A DNA stretch of 53,350 nt, from the IMG/VR virus record IMGVR_UViG_3300045049_000093, positions 1-53,350 of that record. One strand, 5' to 3'. The DNA comes from a virus. Made by a program: the position numbers and the translations under genes. Under the pieces are notes generated by a model. That model made no database searches. It worked only from the letters and a program-made list of their open reading frames with translations, and had not been told where the DNA came from. Below are positions 1 to 8,633 of this stretch, in pieces. The number at the start of each line of letters is the position of its first letter. The first letter of the stretch is position 1.

Positions 1-219
1 GAAAGAACTGCTGGACCTAGCTACCCGGGAAAGGCACCTCACGAGAGGATTAATCCTCTTATACAAATCTGGTGTGAAGATGACGAGTGGTGGCATTGTG
101 TTGATGAGTTTGATGCTGCCCATCTACCGGATATTATAACTAATTTAATAAAAGCTGAAGATGTCGTAGAAATAGAATGGCCAAGTAAAGGTCTTCTTAA
201 AGAGGTTATAAAGAGATGA
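1..219 (+). CDS. C-terminal part of a small protein that continues across the window ends
   Basis: Frame 1 is open from the first base to a TGA at 217-219, giving 72 residues rich in Trp, Glu and Asp. The stop overlaps the ATG of the next gene (ATGA), the coupling used throughout the plus arm. Joined to the ATG at 53339-53341 the protein would be a complete 76-residue chain starting MALV. I recognise no family. A central stretch with two adjacent Trp and several acidic residues suggests a small soluble domain. Confidence is good that it is coding, low for function. Confidence 0.75.
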   Translation, partial: ERTAGPSYPGKAPHERINPLIQIWCEDDEWWHCVDEFDAAHLPDIITNLIKAEDVVEIEWPSKGLLKEVIKR

Positions 220-665
220 GAGTTCTAGTCTGTGGAGGTAGAGATTACGACGATGCAGATCTTCTTCGTCGATCTTTATGGCAACTCCATCTGCAGTCTT
301 TATTTGATTTAGTTATTCAAGGAGGAGCTAGGGGGGCGGATCAATTGGCTGAGCAATGGTGTATGGATCACGCCATCCCGTGTCTCTGCGTTCCTGCTCC
401 TTGGCCCACAAAAGGAAAATCCGCAGGGATCTTGCGAAACCTGCGGATGCTTGAATGGAAGCCAGATTTAGTAGTGGCCTTCCCAGGAGGGAATGGTACT
501 GCTCACATGATTAAGATTGCGGCGGACGCTGGAATACCGCTTTGGCAGCCTCAACAGCATGAGGAGCTACCTTCTCAACTGTCCGACCTGCTACGTATCC
601 CCCGAGACAGATTTTTACCAAGGAAAAGCAGTCATCAACCGTCTGCTGAGTCAAATGAGGACTAG
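216..665 (+). CDS. SLOG-superfamily protein (DUF2493 / YspA type)
   Basis: 149 residues. The Rossmann-like SLOG signature is clear: GGRDY at residues 7-11, GGARGAD at 36-42, RN at 74-75 and FPGGNGTAHM at 89-98. This family is predicted to bind nucleotides or nucleotide-derived ligands such as ADP-ribose, and is frequent in phages; the ligand and reaction here are unknown. The core ends near residue 110. The remaining tail of about 37 residues is hydrophilic and runs antiparallel through the end of the holin gene, which could mean a recently extended C-terminus. It is the last gene of the plus arm and is coupled to the upstream gene by ATGA. A NADAR gene at 45.2 kb belongs to the same ADP-ribose/NAD theme. 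Confidence 0.88.
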   Translation: MRVLVCGGRDYDDADLLRRSLWQLHLQSLFDLVIQGGARGADQLAEQWCMDHAIPCLCVPAPWPTKGKSAGILRNLRMLEWKPDLVVAFPGGNGTAHMIKIAADAGIPLWQPQQHEELPSQLSDLLRIPRDRFLPRKSSHQPSAESNED

Positions 666-951
666 AAAACCCAAACCAGTAAGCTCCTACCAGTCCGAGC
701 AGAAACAGAGCACTGATAGGTCTCCAGTTTCTCTGAAGCCAGGAACTTCCTGTCGCCTCTGCGGAAATGAGCTTAGTCTGACTGTCGAGCAGGGCTTGCT
801 CATAATTCGCTGCCTGGGTTGCGGCTTGCACCTGAGCGTTCAGGGCCGCTTGCTGAAGGGCCGCTTTCTGGTCTCCGGAGACCGTCAAATGATCGATGAT
901 ATCGCTTATTGGCTTAAAAATAGCCTCAATAGCGTCTAAAAAAACTGCCAT
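511..951 (-). CDS. holin of the three-TM gene-transfer-release type
   Basis: 146 residues. An N-terminal amphipathic, Ala/Gln-rich helical region is followed by the signature WLQRNWRPI at 71-79 and two clear membrane segments at about 79-95 and 107-122, then GGYVAGR. This matches the GTA-type 3TM holin family. It would permeabilise the inner membrane so that the lysozyme encoded just upstream reaches the wall. The ATG follows an AGGA ribosome site. It is the last gene of the minus arm, and its 3' end overlaps the tail of the convergent SLOG gene by 155 bases. Base composition is more GC-rich than in most of the window, like the lysozyme and tailspike tip, suggesting a shared origin for this lysis/adsorption cassette. 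Confidence 0.82.
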   Translation of the reverse strand: MAVFLDAIEAIFKPISDIIDHLTVSGDQKAALQQAALNAQVQAATQAANYEQALLDSQTKLISAEATGSSWLQRNWRPISALFLLGLVGAYWFGFSSPHLTQQTVDDCFSLVKICLGGYVAGRTVEKVAPHAVEAAKAVFQRPPQS

Positions 952-965
952 AGGAGAATCCTAGT

Positions 966-1463
966 ATGAATATTCGTTGTCAATGTGGGAACAAAGTTTG
1001 GAAGTCTATGCTTTACAAATTTTGCAAATATTGTGGGAAGCCTCTACAAAATACTGCTTTAGCTGCCTATACTGCCGCTTCTGATTATATTAGCCAGCTC
1101 GACAGCTCGGTGCCCCACTTGCCTGGCCCAGGCGCTGAGCAACATCTCATCAGCAGCGCCGTTATAGTCCCGCCTACTCAGGTACCCGATAAACTTGTGA
1201 AATTCCAGGAACTTATCGAGTCCCATATTAAATATCATATCAATAAGGACCGTCTGCCTTATAGGATCGAGTTCCAGATAAACGGGAACTTTTACGGCAT
1301 CGATCTGCGCCTGCGCGATGTCTTCAGCGAATATGGCATCAATCGTCTGCTCGGACAAACCACGATCGGTAAGGTTGTGCCCAATGCCGATGGTAATTTT
1401 TCCTACAGTATCTACATATGGACGATTCCGTCTCCCCTCAGTCCTAGAGAGACGGTCTTTTAG
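966..1463 (+). CDS. possible zinc-ribbon ORF, perhaps a remnant
   Basis: Between the holin start and the lysozyme end there is a plus-strand ATG preceded by AGGAG nine bases away. The first 30 residues contain CQC at 5-7 and CKYC at 20-23, a plausible zinc ribbon. The rest of the 165-residue frame lies antisense to lysozyme and looks like a shadow. I read it as either a very small zinc-ribbon protein with a meaningless extension, or the start of a plus-strand gene whose body was replaced when the GC-rich lysis cassette arrived. It may also be chance. Confidence 0.25.
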   Translation: MNIRCQCGNKVWKSMLYKFCKYCGKPLQNTALAAYTAASDYISQLDSSVPHLPGPGAEQHLISSAVIVPPTQVPDKLVKFQELIESHIKYHINKDRLPYRIEFQINGNFYGIDLRLRDVFSEYGINRLLGQTTIGKVVPNADGNFSYSIYIWTIPSPLSPRETVF

Positions 1464-1493
1464 GATTTTGAATTGGGCATCTGTTAATGTCAT
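1059..1493 (-). CDS. endolysin, T4-type lysozyme (GH24 muramidase)
   Basis: 144 residues from the ATG at 1493; a GTG at 1559 would add 22 residues but overlaps the tailspike stop and lacks a good ribosome site. The catalytic triad has exactly the spacing of T4 lysozyme E11-D20-T26: E19, D28 and T34, in the context TEG...YVDTVG..TIGIGHNL. The enzyme cleaves peptidoglycan between N-acetylmuramic acid and N-acetylglucosamine. No signal peptide is visible, so export would depend on the holin encoded next to it. It lies between tailspike and holin on the minus strand, a usual position for lysis genes in this type of phage. Confidence 0.92.
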   Translation of the reverse strand: MTLTDAQFKILKDRLSRTEGRRNRPYVDTVGKITIGIGHNLTDRGLSEQTIDAIFAEDIAQAQIDAVKVPVYLELDPIRQTVLIDMIFNMGLDKFLEFHKFIGYLSRRDYNGAADEMLLSAWARQVGHRAVELANIIRSGSIGS

Positions 1494-1539
1494 TATGAGT
1501 CTGCCTACCATATAATCGGGGCTGCACTTCGCGACCTGA

Positions 1540-3342
1540 TCATACTTGGTAGCTACCACTCACAATGATGGCGCCACTGGAGGCAAACGCCGATCCCTGT
1601 AGCGCCGCAGTCGTCGTCTGGATGTTGTAGATCGTTCCCGTCGTCGTATTATTTCCCAGGAAGACGCCCAACGTTCCAGCCGCAACCGTGAGACCCGAAA
1701 AATAACTCACGGTCAGACAGGCATCAGGTCCGCTATTTTTAGGTGCCACAGGGAAACCGGTAATACTGACGGCCCCCGTGGGAGAAGAAATGGCGCTCCA
1801 ATTGATCCGGAAATTGACCGTGACGACATTGCCGACTTGACTGTAGGTTGCGCCCTGAACGGTTTGCGTAATCGATCCGGAAGTACCGAAAGCAATCGCG
1901 GGTGAAAACCCGCTTTCGTTTGTTGGCCAACTCGACAACGCAGAGCCTGCAGGCAGATAGGCGCAACCGGTGCCTGTGAGCGTTACTGTACCGCCGCCCA
2001 AAGATTGGGGAGCTCGCACGATGACATCGTGTTCCGATGCGCAGGAGATAGCGGCGGTCACGATGCCGTTAAAATACGGTCGGTTGATATCCACCTGGTT
2101 CATTGAGCCGCCGCCGCGATCCTTTATACCGTTTGCGGCCGTGTTGATATAGATGGAGTCGATCCGGCCTCCGTTCAGATTATCTGACCGTAACGCATCC
2201 GGCGCGGTTCCTCCCAACACATACTCCATGTACATATTATCAATGGAGAATCCCAGCACATTGCTCATATAGAACTGAGGATTGCCGGTTGCACTCTGGC
2301 AATTGTTCTGCACCGTGCAATTGATCCAGCTCACCTGGTTCATGGTGATAGGCACACTGGTCGCCTGGACTCCGGCGTTGGCGTTATTGGAAATGACGCA
2401 ATCTTGAAAGCGCAGTGCAGAAGAGTAGTTCTGCGAGCCGAAATAGTTGAAATCCACTCCGACGTTGTTGGTGATCACCCCGAGTGTATTGCCCGCTGCG
2501 TTACCAAACTCGCACTTCTCGAAGGTAATCCAAGTCCCTCCCCCCATGCGAAGCGCGGTTGCCCATTTGCTAAATAGCACACCGACAATCTTGCTAAATC
2601 CCGAATTCCCGCTGATGTCCCCTAGAGTGAGTCCCACTCCTGTTTGCGAGGTTCCGATCACCTGCATGTAAGCAAGACCGGAGCGGCTGGAAGTAGAGTT
2701 GATCGTGAGGAAAGAGCCGGAACCGGTGTAATTCACGATCGTGCCATATCCTTGGCCCTGTAAAGTTGTATACGCCGGGATAGTGAAAGAGTTGCTAAAC
2801 TGCCAAGTGCCCAGACCTTGCAGTTGGATGACACCGCCGCCCTTGGAGCTCGCTACCGTAATAGCGTTGGATAAGGAAGTGTTGTTGATGGATGCGCTGC
2901 TGCTCGACGAGCCTCCATACCGCTCGAGCGTCAGCTCCGGATACGCATAGTTCGCGGGCGTTACGCTGGCTGCGATCTCAGCTGCCGTTTGTGGATATAA
3001 AGCAAGACCTACTTGAGCTTGAGTAGGCGGAGATATTGGAATATAAGGATCTATATCTTCGATAAGCGTACCTAAAGAAGTAAATAGCTTATATCTATAA
3101 GTAGTAGCTGGATTCAAATAAATGGCCTGGGGCATTTTTCCTGCTGCATTAGCAGTAGTGGCCCCTGTGCCCGGGGTTTGACTTAAAGGAGAAGTAAGAG
3201 CTCCATCCGCGTACACATTAGTAAGAGTGGTAGTACCAGTAAGATAAAACTGGTAGTAAGCTCCTGGCTGAATGGTGCCAATAGACGATAGTGGCTGAGC
3301 AATAGCCTCATTGAAAATAACGCCAGTAGGAGGTGAAGACAT
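1540..3342 (-). CDS. tailspike with parallel beta-helix (receptor-binding/depolymerase type)
   Basis: 600 residues. The first ~110 residues form a virion-anchoring domain of the kind that begins with a TGVIF..A..Q and ends in a Y.L.P.TTYRYKL segment, followed by a linker rich in AAEIAAS. From about residue 130 to 480 the chain has the short repeating strands (N.G, GV, SNNA turns) of a right-handed beta-helix. The C-terminal ~110 residues look like a trimerisation/tip domain. Such proteins bind and often cleave surface polysaccharide. The N-terminal codons are AT-rich like the rest of the phage. From about position 2990 leftwards the gene becomes clearly GC-rich, a mosaic exchange of the receptor-binding part. 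The start overlaps the stop of the upstream gene by one base. Confidence 0.85.
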   Translation of the reverse strand: MSSPPTGVIFNEAIAQPLSSIGTIQPGAYYQFYLTGTTTLTNVYADGALTSPLSQTPGTGATTANAAGKMPQAIYLNPATTYRYKLFTSLGTLIEDIDPYIPISPPTQAQVGLALYPQTAAEIAASVTPANYAYPELTLERYGGSSSSSASINNTSLSNAITVASSKGGGVIQLQGLGTWQFSNSFTIPAYTTLQGQGYGTIVNYTGSGSFLTINSTSSRSGLAYMQVIGTSQTGVGLTLGDISGNSGFSKIVGVLFSKWATALRMGGGTWITFEKCEFGNAAGNTLGVITNNVGVDFNYFGSQNYSSALRFQDCVISNNANAGVQATSVPITMNQVSWINCTVQNNCQSATGNPQFYMSNVLGFSIDNMYMEYVLGGTAPDALRSDNLNGGRIDSIYINTAANGIKDRGGGSMNQVDINRPYFNGIVTAAISCASEHDVIVRAPQSLGGGTVTLTGTGCAYLPAGSALSSWPTNESGFSPAIAFGTSGSITQTVQGATYSQVGNVVTVNFRINWSAISSPTGAVSITGFPVAPKNSGPDACLTVSYFSGLTVAAGTLGVFLGNNTTTGTIYNIQTTTAALQGSAFASSGAIIVSGSYQV

Positions 3343-5789
3343 TAACGATTCTCCGAAATTAGCTGAGCCAGATCTTTAGCATCAGGATCATTCATATTAT
3401 TTAATTGATTAATTAATACAGGTAGCATGGCTTTGGGGGCCTTAGTTGCTTGGGCTAGCCAACCTACTGTTTTAGGATTAGTTAATACTTTGGACATAAC
3501 TGGATTTAAAGATACGGCAGCAGCAGTCGCTGCCAGCCCACCAGCTGCAGCCAGATGATTTCCAGCCATCATATGTGCTCCAGCCTCAGCAGCACGTTCC
3601 GCCAATAAAGCAAATACGCCAGTCAACATAGTATGCTGAATAGAAGAAGCTTCTTTTCCTAGACCAGATTTTATGTACCCTTGTTTGTGTAAATTGGTGA
3701 GAGTATTAGCTAAAGAATCCAAACTAGTTCGTAGACTTCCAGGGGCGCCCCAACCAGTTTTAGTATTAAAGAGTAAATTCTTAGCTTCCGGGGACAACTG
3801 CTGCCATTGAGTCATGAACCTATTTGCATCAAAAGGAGCATCAGGAGCACCTCCCTGTCTGCCTAATCTATGAAGAACAGTAGCTCTAAATAGATTCTTC
3901 CCTTCATCATCCAGAGCATTAAATACAGGAGCTACTTTACTAGCACCTGCCTTAGTTCCATTTGTAGCTGCTAGAAATACTTGTTCAGGTCCACCAGCTT
4001 TGGTGATAGCATCTGTCAAGAACTTCTGAGTTTTAGCATTACTCTTAGCTATATTATTGAATAAATCAAAAGCTTGTCTGCCAGACTCCCCACCTGCTTG
4101 TTGTACTCCTGCTTTTAGATCTTCACTTATTGCACCGTAAAGCTGTTTAAGTTGACCTTTCTGGCTAGGATCTCGAACACTCCTAATACCATGTCCAATT
4201 TCTGTACGCATCTGACGAAGACTATCAAAAGTCCACGGAGTAGGTTTATTTAACTCCGGAGAAAATTGAGCATTATATTGAGATTGTTTGGGTTGAGTTA
4301 CTGGCTCTGTTTTTCCAGTTTTAGGGTCGTAAGTCCATTCTCCAGTAAATGAAGATTCCTGTCCTTGAGAAGGAGCCACCCCTGTAACTGAAGATTTAGG
4401 GGCAGTTACTGTATAGACTGGATTTTTAGGACTATCGCTAATCAAATTTCCAGTAGAAGGATTTACTTGAGCATTTGGATTTCTCTGTACTTGCCAGCCT
4501 TTTCTTCCTAGCTTTTCATATGCAGCAGCTTCTGCTGGACTCACGCTAACATCACTTACTAGATTCTTTCCTCTAGCAGCAGCTATCTGAGCTGCAGTTT
4601 CAAGGCGAGCAGTTCCCTCTCCAGTTCCTCTGGCCTGCTCTGCAGTGTCGGACCGAGTAACTTTTAAATTACCTTGAGAATCCTCAATGGCATGAGTCTC
4701 TCCGTTAGGGGATGAAATAAAGTGATACCCTTCTCCGTCCGTATTATACGAAGTGGGAATTTTAGGTTCCTGGGTTACGGCATTAGCAGCTTTGGCAACA
4801 GCCTTAGTTTTAGCTTTGGTTACTAAATTATCTACAGACTGGAGGCCCGTAGGTCCAGTTACTTTATTTATGGTATCTTCAAATTGTGGAGCAGCCATAG
4901 GAATGTGTTTTCCTCCAACAGCATCTTCCATGGCCTGTTTAGCTGCTTGCGTCTCATTGCCCGTAGCATGTAGCTGTCTCTCCACATTATCTTGAATGTT
5001 TTGACCGGCACCTGTTGCGGTTACTTTATTCTGGGAAGTATTCGGAGCTAATTTCTTAACGATATTATCTACTGATTCTTCTACCTGAGCATTTAGCCCA
5101 GGCCCACGAGTATTAGCCGTTGCCTTTCCAAATGGAAGTTTAGAAGTTACCGTCTCCGCTCCACGAACAAATGCGTTATCCGCAGCTTGTCCCGCTGAAA
5201 TATTTACACCGGCATTCTTAGCATCCTCTAAAGCTGTCTGCATAGCTTGCCGGCCCGCTTCTCCTTGTCGCACGATTCCACGTACTCCAGCAGCTAGTGC
5301 TGTAGGAGCGGCTAAAGGAGTAATACCTGCCAGGAATTGGCCCGTAGTACCGGCGCCCAATTCTTTAGCAGTTTGAGAAGCAGCACCCGACGCCATAGTA
5401 GGCAATAGCGAAGGTAGAGCTGCTTCCGGGCCAGCTAAAACAGCTGAAGGACCTGCCTCAATACCAGCACCTATGACTCTACCTACGGGGCCTTCATTCT
5501 TAGTAGGTCCTACAGCTTTCTTCGTAACGGCTGTGGCAATGTCCGCATTGTCTTCATCTCCACTAGGATGGAAAGCTAAATCCCACACTTGTCCAGGCAG
5601 GTCAGCAAGCTTACCTACTCCTACAGCAGCATGTTTAGCTAGATTACCAAAAATATTGTCTACCTCATCTGTAACCGGATGGGAGGATGTTTTAGGTTGA
5701 GTAGTCTCCTGGCTACCCTCCAATGTTTGGATAAGAGAGTTCGTAGAACTTACTGGGGTATCTAGAGTATCTATTAATGAATTAGCCAT
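3342..5789 (-). CDS. large internal virion / DNA-ejection protein with embedded GNAT-like segment
   Basis: 815 residues, mostly helical, Ala/Gly-rich, placed between the tailspike and other ejection-type genes, as P22 gp16/gp20-like proteins are. Residues 100-170 are hydrophobic and could contact the membrane. About residues 347-462 are different: a beta-rich stretch leads to ARGTGEGTARL (386-396), then a helix, strands around VSDVSVSP and EAAAYEKLGRKGW (420-432). This mirrors the acetyl-CoA loop and last helix of GNAT acetyltransferases. The flanks return to long helices with coiled-coil character (520-720). Virion role is inferred from position and composition; the GNAT resemblance is by eye. 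Confidence 0.6.
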   Translation of the reverse strand: MANSLIDTLDTPVSSTNSLIQTLEGSQETTQPKTSSHPVTDEVDNIFGNLAKHAAVGVGKLADLPGQVWDLAFHPSGDEDNADIATAVTKKAVGPTKNEGPVGRVIGAGIEAGPSAVLAGPEAALPSLLPTMASGAASQTAKELGAGTTGQFLAGITPLAAPTALAAGVRGIVRQGEAGRQAMQTALEDAKNAGVNISAGQAADNAFVRGAETVTSKLPFGKATANTRGPGLNAQVEESVDNIVKKLAPNTSQNKVTATGAGQNIQDNVERQLHATGNETQAAKQAMEDAVGGKHIPMAAPQFEDTINKVTGPTGLQSVDNLVTKAKTKAVAKAANAVTQEPKIPTSYNTDGEGYHFISSPNGETHAIEDSQGNLKVTRSDTAEQARGTGEGTARLETAAQIAAARGKNLVSDVSVSPAEAAAYEKLGRKGWQVQRNPNAQVNPSTGNLISDSPKNPVYTVTAPKSSVTGVAPSQGQESSFTGEWTYDPKTGKTEPVTQPKQSQYNAQFSPELNKPTPWTFDSLRQMRTEIGHGIRSVRDPSQKGQLKQLYGAISEDLKAGVQQAGGESGRQAFDLFNNIAKSNAKTQKFLTDAITKAGGPEQVFLAATNGTKAGASKVAPVFNALDDEGKNLFRATVLHRLGRQGGAPDAPFDANRFMTQWQQLSPEAKNLLFNTKTGWGAPGSLRTSLDSLANTLTNLHKQGYIKSGLGKEASSIQHTMLTGVFALLAERAAEAGAHMMAGNHLAAAGGLAATAAAVSLNPVMSKVLTNPKTVGWLAQATKAPKAMLPVLINQLNNMNDPDAKDLAQLISENR

Positions 5790-5792
5790 AAA

Positions 5793-7538
5793 TTACTGTA
5801 CAGTTGCTCCAGCTTCAATTAAGTGCTTAGCAAATGCCGACGGAGGAATATTATAGTGTCGAGCCGCTTCGTTAACCTCAGCTTGAGTAAAAGTCTTTCC
5901 ACTAGCCGCCGAGAAATTAGGAAGCTTTTGACGATATGGATTTGTCTTTTCTGTATCTACTTGATCTTGTCTAGGGAAAGCACGACCATAATTTGTATCG
6001 AAATTTTCTACAGCCTTTCCAGATGTAATAAGGGCGCTAGCAGTTCTTGCTTTATTTAGTTCATAATTAGCATCAGATGCTTGCCACTTTAACATCTGCT
6101 GAATAGCTTCCCGAGTCATATTTGGGTTAGCAGAAAGTTGTTCCATAATCAATCTAGATTCGTAAGCACCTAAACGAACCTGAGCACCTTCTTTATGGAA
6201 TTTACCGAGAAGGGTATTCATTTGGTCTGCATTCAAATATTTACTTAAAATCTGATAGGAGTCAGCCTCTCCTACTGGAGTGCCCAACCATTGATTCATG
6301 AAAGTCTTAACCTTTGCCCACTCTGAGGAGCCAGGCCCTAAAGTCGGATTACTCTGAAGAACTGAAGAAATACGCTTTACATCAGTCAGCTTATCCTGAG
6401 CCTGCTTAGTATTGAGACCCGCTTCTTGAGCCAACGCTGCTCTTTGTTCATTGTATTTCGAAGAGAGTTGAATGTCTTGAGCATTCAATTTCTGATTACT
6501 CTTTGGGGGGCCTGGGACATTTGGCTGAGATTTAACGAAATCAGATTGCTCCTGAGTTAAACCCGGAATAGTAGGACCGCCCTTTGCGGCAGGCGGAGTC
6601 TGCGCAGTACTAGCTACAATATTAGGATGTTGAGCATTAGGGGTTCCAGGAGGAGGATTGGAAAATTTAATAGATTTATTTCCAACGATATCATTATAAT
6701 TTCTAATACCTAAGTCTTTAGGTTTAATAGTAGTATCGCGATTATCAATAGTTACAGTTTGTGGAGTATTTAACCACTGCCCAAGTCCAATTTGTTCTCC
6801 TGCAGTAGGTCCAATCTTCGGAGCAAATATAGGAAATCCAGTTGTCTTGTCCCTATACTCATCTCCAGCTTGTTCTTTTTCTCTTCCGGTATATTGGTGA
6901 GAATACTTAGCAGCCGCCCTCACAGCATTAGCAGCCATCTCATCCTTTTCTTCTGGAGTCTTATCTGGCAAGCCTTGAATAGCTTTGCCAGTATTATAGA
7001 GAAAGGAGCCCGGCCTAGTACTTAGCAAAGACTGAAGATTCGGGTTTTTATCTGCTAAAGCGGAAGCTGTCTGGAAAATATCATTAGCTTCATTTTGATT
7101 TCTGGAAGTTTGAGCATTAACCATGAGTTTGCGCATTTCTTCTGCGCGCTGAGCTTCTGCAGGATTCACCCAGGCAGTAGCATTAATATATTGCTGAACT
7201 CCAGGAGGTCCCATGGGGTTAACGTAAAATTTCTTATTTAGAGTAGAAGCAATACCAGTTTCCGTAGGATCTGTACTAGAAGAATTTTCCCCTGATTGTT
7301 CATCTTGACCTGTCGGCATATCTTTCAGAGCTGCTAGTGCCTGCTGGATCATTTGAACTTCTAATCCAGCCTTTCTAGCTTGCATACCTACAAGACCTGT
7401 CTGTGCTCTTGCTAGATTAGTATTAGCCCCAGTAAGACCCGTCTGAGCTTGAGTAAGACCTATATTGGCTTGATTTTGTCCATAGCTCGAAAGGAGTTGA
7501 CCAAAATCTGGAATGCCTTGTGGAGAAATATCTGCCAT
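5793..7538 (-). CDS. internal virion / ejection-type protein
   Basis: 581 residues, not recognised as a family. The N-terminus has short near-repeats (QAQTGL, ARAQTGL) predicted to form a long helix. The middle is Pro/Gly/Asn-rich, and the C-terminal third is helical, ending in a globular segment (about 520-581). No signal peptide or clear membrane segment. It sits three bases from its upstream neighbour and four from the large ejection protein, so the three are one translation unit. Position and composition suggest a component of the ejection apparatus carried inside the capsid. Confidence 0.55.
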   Translation of the reverse strand: MADISPQGIPDFGQLLSSYGQNQANIGLTQAQTGLTGANTNLARAQTGLVGMQARKAGLEVQMIQQALAALKDMPTGQDEQSGENSSSTDPTETGIASTLNKKFYVNPMGPPGVQQYINATAWVNPAEAQRAEEMRKLMVNAQTSRNQNEANDIFQTASALADKNPNLQSLLSTRPGSFLYNTGKAIQGLPDKTPEEKDEMAANAVRAAAKYSHQYTGREKEQAGDEYRDKTTGFPIFAPKIGPTAGEQIGLGQWLNTPQTVTIDNRDTTIKPKDLGIRNYNDIVGNKSIKFSNPPPGTPNAQHPNIVASTAQTPPAAKGGPTIPGLTQEQSDFVKSQPNVPGPPKSNQKLNAQDIQLSSKYNEQRAALAQEAGLNTKQAQDKLTDVKRISSVLQSNPTLGPGSSEWAKVKTFMNQWLGTPVGEADSYQILSKYLNADQMNTLLGKFHKEGAQVRLGAYESRLIMEQLSANPNMTREAIQQMLKWQASDANYELNKARTASALITSGKAVENFDTNYGRAFPRQDQVDTEKTNPYRQKLPNFSAASGKTFTQAEVNEAARHYNIPPSAFAKHLIEAGATVQ

Positions 7539-7541
7539 ATT

Positions 7542-8633
7542 TTATGCTCTATAATTTGTCTTTTGCAGTAAAGGAGTGTTAGAAATGGAAGGGATGGAGG
7601 CTACTGGCTGTATGCTACTTCCGTTGTAGATATTCGAAAACGGAGAATCCCCTCCTATAGCTTTCCAGTTCTGAGCTGCAGTGCCATTTAAATATTGTCC
7701 CACCATTCCTTGTATTAATCCGTAGGTAGTAGCCTTATACGCATCTCCTACCTTGCTCCAATCCCCCATACCTTGCACCCAAGGCTGAATAACTTGACTA
7801 TACATGGCATTTGGATCGTTAGCTAATGAGGGGTTCTTCTGAATCGCTTGGTTCATTTTATCTACCATGGCATTGGTAAATTTTTGCTCTCCCATTCTTC
7901 CGAATTGACTGTATATGGGCAGAGTGGAATCGTGCCTATCGAATAATCCGGCAAGTCCTAGATATGGATTTTGGACGGAAGCTGCTACTGCCGGATTATT
8001 TCCAGACTTAGAAGTAGCGTCAATTACTTCCTGAACTCCATGACTCTCTGGGTCTACAGCACCGCCTCCGAAGGCGCTAGACAGAGCGCCTACTGCTCCT
8101 CCTATAACTCCTCCAATGACAGTTCCAATGCCAGGAACAATAGATCCTATTGCTGCTCCAGCTTCTGCACCATTCATTGCATCCGATCCAGTAGCCCCGG
8201 ACTTCCAATTATTGGCAAAATTATAGACAGCCAATGGGGCGGCTACATATCCTGCTCCTTGACCTATAATTCCTGAATATTGTCCGAAAGCTCCTGCCCT
8301 AGCCCCCAATTGTGCGGCATTAACTGCAGCACTAGTATCTCCAGCTACTCCGCCTTGTTTAAGCCCACTATAAATACCGAGAGCATTACCGGCACCACCA
8401 GCATAGTTATTTACTGTTCCGCTATTAGATCCGAAAGTATTAGTATTGCTTGCTAGTAATTTAGTACCCTGAATACCCGCATTAACGTAACCGGCGGGCT
8501 TGCCGGATGCTAGGGAAGATCCGATCCCAATAGCTCCTGCAGCTAATCCTAAACTAGTACCTAAATTAGAATTTGTACTACCACTACCTGACGCACCACC
8601 GGGGTTAGTGGACCCTGCCGATGGTGCTCCTAA
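7542..8633 (-). CDS. frameshift-dependent C-terminal half of an ejection-type protein
   Basis: This frame is open from 8672 to the stop at 7542 but has no ATG, GTG or TTG until a TTG at 8309, which has no ribosome site. The 108 codons before that TTG look coding: Gly/Ala-rich membrane-seeking segments of the same style as the rest. The ORF joins the preceding gene exactly at a -1 slippery heptamer. I therefore read it as the 363-residue extension of a 651-residue fusion. It contains glycine-zipper stretches (AGAAIGSIVPGIG, VIGGAVGAL) typical of ejected pore-forming virion proteins. Independent initiation at 8309 (255 residues) is possible but less likely. Confidence 0.7.
   Translation of the reverse strand, partial: LGAPSAGSTNPGGASGSGSTNSNLGTSLGLAAGAIGIGSSLASGKPAGYVNAGIQGTKLLASNTNTFGSNSGTVNNYAGGAGNALGIYSGLKQGGVAGDTSAAVNAAQLGARAGAFGQYSGIIGQGAGYVAAPLAVYNFANNWKSGATGSDAMNGAEAGAAIGSIVPGIGTVIGGVIGGAVGALSSAFGGGAVDPESHGVQEVIDATSKSGNNPAVAASVQNPYLGLAGLFDRHDSTLPIYSQFGRMGEQKFTNAMVDKMNQAIQKNPSLANDPNAMYSQVIQPWVQGMGDWSKVGDAYKATTYGLIQGMVGQYLNGTAAQNWKAIGGDSPFSNIYNGSSIQPVASIPSISNTPLLQKTNYRA

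Noticed and set aside
517-939. Plus-strand 140-codon frame with NCPTC and CRLCGN...CLGC motifs that look like zinc ribbons.
   Set aside because: It is fully antisense to the holin, has no ribosome site, and the cysteine pairs fall opposite Ala/Gln-rich holin codons. The holin has a recognisable family signature, so this is taken as a shadow.
8307-8309. TTG at 8309 as the true start of an independent 255-residue gene.
   Set aside because: No ribosome site, and 108 coding-like codons precede it in the same open frame up to the slippery heptamer.
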